From Deltaproteobacteria bacterium (GTDB lineage Bacteria > Myxococcota > Myxococcia > Myxococcales > 40CM-4-68-19): a stretch of 11,101 nucleotides of DNA. Position numbers and translations under genes: made by a program. A model generated the notes under the pieces. The model did not search any database. It saw only the letters and a list, made by a program, of their open reading frames with translations, and was not told where the DNA came from. The number at the start of each line of letters is the position of its first letter. Position 1 is the first letter of the stretch. Location: assembly GCA_018266095.1 (NCBI GenBank), contig JAFEBC010000128.1:1-11101 (forward strand), given 5' to 3'. Below are positions 5,934 through 11,101 of this stretch, piece by piece.

Positions 5934-7111
5934 GCGAGGTCTTCTGGTACTTCCTGCGGCTCGGCTGGCTCGCGTTCGGCGGGCCCGTGGGACAGATCGG
6001 CCTCATGCACCTCGAGGTCGTCGAGCGCAAGAAGTGGATCGACGAAGACGAGTTCGTGCGCGCGCTCAACTTCTGTCACGTGCTGCCGGGCCCCGAGGCG
6101 CTGCAGCTCGCGATCTATCTGGGCTGGAAGAAGCGCGGCACGCTCGGCGGTCTGCTCGCGGGAGTGCTGTTCACGCTGCCCGGCTTCATCTCGCTCACGC
6201 TGCTCGCGTGGATCTACGTCGAGTTCGGCAAGCGGCCCGAGGTGCTGGGCGTGCTCTGGGGCTTCCGGCCGGTCGGCCTCGCGCTGCTCCTGGCGGCGCT
6301 GGTGCGCATCTCGCGCGCCGCGCTCAAGGGGCCCTTCCCTGTCGCGCTCGCGCTGGTGTCCTTCGCGGCGTTCTTCCTGGGGCACGTGCCGTACCTCGTG
6401 GTGCTGATCGGCTGTGGCGCGCTCTACATCGCCTGGTCGCGCCTCGGTCCGGGAGCGCGTGGCTCCTCGATCGCTGCCGCGCTGCTGCTCCTGCCAGCGG
6501 CCGCTCGCGCAGCGGAGCCTGCGTCCAAGCGCCTCTTCGACATCTCCTGGTTCTTCCTCAAGGTGGGCCTCTTCTCGTTCGGCGGCGCCTACGCTGCGCT
6601 CCCCTTCATGCGCGAGGGCGCGGTCCTCACCTACGGCTGGCTCACCGACCCGCAGATGATCGACGCGCTCGCGCTGGGAGAGACCACGCCCGGCCCGCTC
6701 ATCTCCATCGGCATCTTCGTCGGCTACCTCGCGGGTCACGGCGTGGGCCACGGCCTCCTCGGCGCGATCGCGGCGACGTTCTGGCTCTTCTTGCCCTCGT
6801 TCGTCTTCGTGTTGGCGGCGGCCAGGCACATGAACTGGCTCACCGCGCAGCCGGGCGTGAAGGAGTTCTTGAAGGGCGTCACCAGCGGCGTGGTGGGGCT
6901 GATGTTCTCGATCTCCATCCCGCTGGCGCAGGTCGCGTTCCTGCCGCGCGGAGAGCTCGACTGGATCACGCTCGTGCTCGGCCTCGGCGCGTTCGCGGTG
7001 CTCACCTTCTGGAAGTGGCGGCTCAACGTCGTGGTGGTCGTGCTGGCGGGCGGCGCGCTCGGGCTCCTGCGCGCGTTCGCGCCCGGGTTGTTCAGCGGAC
7101 ACTTCGGGTAG
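5930..7111 (+). CDS. chrA: Chromate transporter ChrA, two-domain (long-chain) form
   Basis: A 393-residue inner-membrane transporter of the CHR superfamily, whose characterised members export chromate using the proton motive force and confer chromate resistance. Two homologous CHR domains are present. The first opens with FLRLGWLAFGGP (residues 8-19) and has LPGP at 52-55. The second opens with WFFLKVGLFSFGGAYAALPF (from residue 207, FGG 217-219) and has ETTPGP at 251-256. Hydrophobic segments fill the rest, consistent with about 10-13 membrane spans, and the length is usual for the long-chain form. The start ATG overlaps the TGA of the DUF1259 gene (ATGA) and has no Shine-Dalgarno of its own, which supports coupled translation. 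No ChrB-type regulator or reductase is nearby. Related oxyanions, sulfate for instance, cannot be excluded as substrate. Confidence 0.95.
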   Translation: MSEVFWYFLRLGWLAFGGPVGQIGLMHLEVVERKKWIDEDEFVRALNFCHVLPGPEALQLAIYLGWKKRGTLGGLLAGVLFTLPGFISLTLLAWIYVEFGKRPEVLGVLWGFRPVGLALLLAALVRISRAALKGPFPVALALVSFAAFFLGHVPYLVVLIGCGALYIAWSRLGPGARGSSIAAALLLLPAAARAAEPASKRLFDISWFFLKVGLFSFGGAYAALPFMREGAVLTYGWLTDPQMIDALALGETTPGPLISIGIFVGYLAGHGVGHGLLGAIAATFWLFLPSFVFVLAAARHMNWLTAQPGVKEFLKGVTSGVVGLMFSISIPLAQVAFLPRGELDWITLVLGLGAFAVLTFWKWRLNVVVVVLAGGALGLLRAFAPGLFSGHFG

Positions 7112-7114
7112 AGT
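7109..7114 (+). promoter_or_regulatory. Candidate -10 box overlapping the chrA stop codon
   Basis: TAGAGT starts at the TAG stop of chrA and ends 6 bases before the GTG at 7121, the same geometry as at 1182 and 3984. TTGTTC at 7088-7093 lies 15 bases upstream and could be a weak -35. This would give the signalling genes a promoter independent of the chrA unit. Confidence 0.4.
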
Positions 7115-7120
7115 GGCCGC

Positions 7121-8509
<1,389 letters not shown>

Positions 8510-8519
8510 GCAGTTGCGC

Positions 8520-8525
8520 TACACT
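8520..8525 (+). promoter_or_regulatory. Weak candidate -10 box before the kinase gene
   Basis: TACACT in the 30-base gap fits TAnnnT and ends 14 bases before ATG 8540, leaving room for a short leader with GAGG at 8532-8535, 4 bases before the ATG. No -35 element is evident. Co-transcription with the upstream activator is equally plausible. Confidence 0.28.
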
Positions 8526-8539
8526 GCCAGCGAGGTCGC

Positions 8540-11101
8540 ATGAAGCTGGTGGTCACGCCGCTGGAAGGCGCGGCAGAGAGCGACGAGAAGACCGCTCCGC
8601 TCACGCGCCCCGCTGAGCGCATCGCGACGCCGTTGCCGGTGACTCCGCCCGCGCAGACTCCGCGCGCTTCGGGTGATGGAGGAGCGGGCCCGACGCTGCT
8701 CGCCCTCGGTGAGGTCCTCGCCGAGCGCTATCGCATCGTCCGCTTCATCGCGCGCGGTGGCATGGGTGAGGTCTACGAGGCCGAGGACGCCGCGTTGCAC
8801 GAGCGGGTGGCGCTCAAGGCCATGCAGCAGGAGCTGGCGCAAGACGCGACCTCGATCGAGCTGTTCAAGAGCGAGGTGCAGCTCGCGCGCAAGGTGTCGC
8901 ATCCGGGCGTGTGCCGGATCCATGACTTTGGCACGCATCGCACGCAGGGCGAGCGCGCGGCCGAGGTGGTCTTCCTCACCATGGAGCTGCTCGCGGGCGA
9001 GACCTTGGCGGCGCGGCTGCGGCGCGAACAGAAGCTCCCGGTCGCGGAGGTGCGCAGGCTGCTCGGTCAGCTCGCCGCCGCGCTCGACGCCGCGCACGCG
9101 GCCGGCGTGGTGCACCGCGATCTGAAGCACGAGAACGTGATGCTGGTCGGACCTGCGCAGGAGTCGCGCGCGGTGATCACCGACTTCGGCATCGCTGGCC
9201 GCGCGGGCACCCACCCCGGCGGCTTCACCTTGGGCACGCCGCTCTACATCGCGCCCGAAGAGCTCATCGGCGCGCAGCTCACGCCTGCCGCGGATCTGTT
9301 CTCGCTCGGCGTCATCCTCTATCGCGCGCTCACCGGCGTCTTCCCGTTCCCCAAAGCGGACGCCTCCGAGCGGCTGACGGCGACTCCGCGCAGGCCCTCG
9401 GCCCTCGAACCTTCGTTGTCGCCGCGCTGGGACGAGGCGCTCCTGCGTTGTCTCGCGCGCGAGCCCACGGACCGCTTCGCCAGCGCCGGCGCGCTCGTCG
9501 AGTTCATCGACGCACCCGAGCTCGCTTCGGCCCGCCCGCCTTCGACGCGCTGGTGGCTCACAGGCTTCGCCGCGCTGGTGCTGGCCGGCCTGCTCGGCGG
9601 GCTCGTCTGGCAGCGGTCGCACGCCGTGGCCCCGACCGACGCAACTCCGCGCGTGGCCATCCAGGTCCGTCCTTCGATCGCGATCACGAGCGCGTTCGAT
9701 CGCACGCATCGGCCGGAGGTGACGGCGCTCACCGGCGCCTTGCCGCGCCTCCTCGCGGCCGCCCTCGAGCCCGCGGACGGCCTGCGGCTCATCTCCGACG
9801 AGGAGCTGCGCCGCGCGCTGTTCGAGTCGCACGCGACGCCCGACGCAGAGCTGACGCAACGTTCGCGAGAGCAAGTGCGCGTCAGCGCCGGCGCGAGCCT
9901 CGTGCTGGAGCCGACCCTCGGGATGAAGGGGAAGGACTTCGAGCTCGAGGTGAAGGCCATCGAGCCGGCGACCGGGCGCGAGCGCTTCGCGCTGACCGAG
10001 CACGGGCCGGACGTCACCGGGATCGCCACGCGCCTGGCTGCGAGCGTCGCCAGGAAGCTGCACCTCACGCTGAGCGCACCGGCGACGATGATGGACGCAG
10101 AGGGCCTTCGTGACCTCACAGAGGCGCTGTCGGACCTGCGGGGCAAGGAGCGTACGCGCGGTCTGGCCCGTCTCCAGGACCTCGCGCGGCGCACGCCGAA
10201 GGACGCGGCGCTGCAGTTGGAGCTGGCGCGTCAGTACGCCTCGTGGGGGCGCCTCGCGGAGCAGCGGCTGGCCCTGCAGCGGGCGAACGCGCTCAGCCAG
10301 GGCCTGCCTCCGGAGGAGCGTCTGCGCATCGAGAGCGCGTACGCGATCGGCGAAGGCGACTTCGCGGCGGCGAGCGACCGCCTGCGTGAGCTCTTGCAGA
10401 TGCACCCGGATGCGCTCGACGTTGCCCTCCTGCGCGCGGACACGTTGGTGCGCGCGGGCCGTCTGCCGGAGGCCCAGGCGCAGCTCAGCGAGCTGGAGGC
10501 CCTGCCCGCTCCGCTCGTCGATGATCCGCGCATCGACCTTGCCCGCTCCAAGGCGCAGGGCGGATCAACCGAGCTGCTCCAGCGCGCGATCGACAAGGCG
10601 CAGCGGCGCGGCGAGCGGCTCCTGCACGCACAGGCCCAGCAGGAGCTCTCGCGCGTGCTCACGAAGCAAGGTCACGTCAACGAAGCGCTCGCGGCGATCG
10701 AGCCCGCGCTGCCCGTCTTCGACGAGTGGGGCGACCGCTTCCTCCTCGCGCAGGCGCTCGGTGAGGCTGCTGCGTTGCAGCGCGATCGTGGCGCGCTAGG
10801 GCTCGCGGTCGAGCTCCTCAAGCGGGCAAAGCAGGTGGACGGCGATCTCGCGGGAGCCGCGCCTGCGCGGGCGCGCGAGTGGCTCCACGCGGACGCGCTG
10901 GTGGAGGCCGGCCGGCTGCACAAGGCGCTCAAGATCGTCGAGCCGCTGATGGCCGAGGCGCTGGCGCAGACCGACGCGCGCGAGGACGGGCCGCTGGTGC
11001 TCGCGCGCGTGTTCGCGGCGGGCGGCGAGCTGCAGAGGGCCAAGGAGCTGCTCCAGCGGTTCGCGCGGAGTGCGGCGCAGGAGTCGTCACCGCAACAGGA
11101 C
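8540..11101 (+). CDS. Transmembrane Ser/Thr protein kinase with TolB-like and TPR-like sensor region, 3' end outside the window
   Basis: Reading from ATG 8540, 854 codons run to the window edge without a stop, so the C-terminus is missing. After a Pro-rich leader (1-55), a complete eukaryotic-like kinase domain spans about 65-325: glycine loop ARGGMGEVY (G73-G76), VALK with K93, HRDLKHEN (D194, N199), DFG 215-217, GTPLY then APE 238-240, ADLFSLG, and the late Arg in EPTDRF. All catalytic residues are present and the HRD makes it an RD kinase. One membrane helix follows (about 338-358, WWLTGFAALVLAGLLGGLVW). Outside lies a TolB-like alpha/beta region (about 365-505: LPRLLAAALE, LISDEELRRALFES, GASLVLEPTL, ATGRERF). 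Helical hairpins resembling degenerate TPRs run from about 517 to the end (for example LVRAGRLPEAQAQLSEL). The kinase probably acts on cytoplasmic partners, foremost the FHA activator encoded just upstream (inference). The sensed signal is unknown. Confidence 0.95.
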   Translation, partial: MKLVVTPLEGAAESDEKTAPLTRPAERIATPLPVTPPAQTPRASGDGGAGPTLLALGEVLAERYRIVRFIARGGMGEVYEAEDAALHERVALKAMQQELAQDATSIELFKSEVQLARKVSHPGVCRIHDFGTHRTQGERAAEVVFLTMELLAGETLAARLRREQKLPVAEVRRLLGQLAAALDAAHAAGVVHRDLKHENVMLVGPAQESRAVITDFGIAGRAGTHPGGFTLGTPLYIAPEELIGAQLTPAADLFSLGVILYRALTGVFPFPKADASERLTATPRRPSALEPSLSPRWDEALLRCLAREPTDRFASAGALVEFIDAPELASARPPSTRWWLTGFAALVLAGLLGGLVWQRSHAVAPTDATPRVAIQVRPSIAITSAFDRTHRPEVTALTGALPRLLAAALEPADGLRLISDEELRRALFESHATPDAELTQRSREQVRVSAGASLVLEPTLGMKGKDFELEVKAIEPATGRERFALTEHGPDVTGIATRLAASVARKLHLTLSAPATMMDAEGLRDLTEALSDLRGKERTRGLARLQDLARRTPKDAALQLELARQYASWGRLAEQRLALQRANALSQGLPPEERLRIESAYAIGEGDFAAASDRLRELLQMHPDALDVALLRADTLVRAGRLPEAQAQLSELEALPAPLVDDPRIDLARSKAQGGSTELLQRAIDKAQRRGERLLHAQAQQELSRVLTKQGHVNEALAAIEPALPVFDEWGDRFLLAQALGEAAALQRDRGALGLAVELLKRAKQVDGDLAGAAPARAREWLHADALVEAGRLHKALKIVEPLMAEALAQTDAREDGPLVLARVFAAGGELQRAKELLQRFARSAAQESSPQQD

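Noticed and set aside
8519..10405. Long open frame on the minus strand across the kinase gene
   Set aside because: Low-complexity Arg/Glu/Gln-rich translation opposite a complete kinase domain with all catalytic motifs. Treated as a shadow.

Overview
The window is GC-rich DNA with strong third-position G/C bias. It carries a Ser/Thr protein kinase with a large C-terminal sensor region next to an FHA-domain sigma-54 activator, a signalling repertoire typical of Myxococcota (former Deltaproteobacteria). The assignment to that phylum is inference from gene content and composition. Coding density is very high: no gap between genes exceeds about 80 bases, and I see no rRNA, tRNA, CRISPR or insertion sequence.

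Left part (1-3986) is a pectin-degradation region. It holds the C-terminal end of one glycoside hydrolase family 28-like protein (1-381, +), a convergent GntR/FadR-family repressor (414-1118, -), and, divergent from the repressor, a large secreted family 28 polygalacturonase-type enzyme with Ig-like repeats and an unusual hydrophobic C-terminal hairpin (1194-3986, +). A textbook FadR-subfamily operator (TnGTnnnACnA) lies at 1176-1186. It overlaps a candidate -10 box just ahead of the hydrolase start, so the regulator probably represses the hydrolase and itself, with a pectin-derived sugar acid as a plausible inducer.

Middle part (3996-7111) holds a conserved hypothetical membrane protein (3996-4973) and then a two-gene unit. 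This unit is a secreted DUF1259 (LppY/LpqO-like) protein with an internal duplication (5049-5933), overlapping by ATGA with a full-length two-domain chromate transporter ChrA (5930-7111). A perfect 6-bp inverted repeat at 5016-5029 precedes the unit.

Right part (7121-11101) is phospho-signalling: an FHA-AAA+-Fis sigma-54 activator (7121-8509) followed 30 bases later by a transmembrane Ser/Thr kinase with an extracytoplasmic TolB-like/TPR region (8540 to beyond the window end). The FHA domain reads phosphothreonine, so the kinase is the obvious candidate partner.

A recurrent feature is the promoter geometry. Three genes (starts at 1194, 3996 and 7121) show a TAnnnT hexamer exactly 6 bases before a GTG start and no clear Shine-Dalgarno, which suggests leaderless transcripts. 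In two of them the TAG stop of the preceding gene is itself the first half of the hexamer. I see no clear defence or mobile system. The more novel leads are the duplicated His motif of the DUF1259-ChrA unit, the hairpin-interrupted C-terminal domain of the hydrolase, and primase-like motifs in the hypothetical membrane protein.
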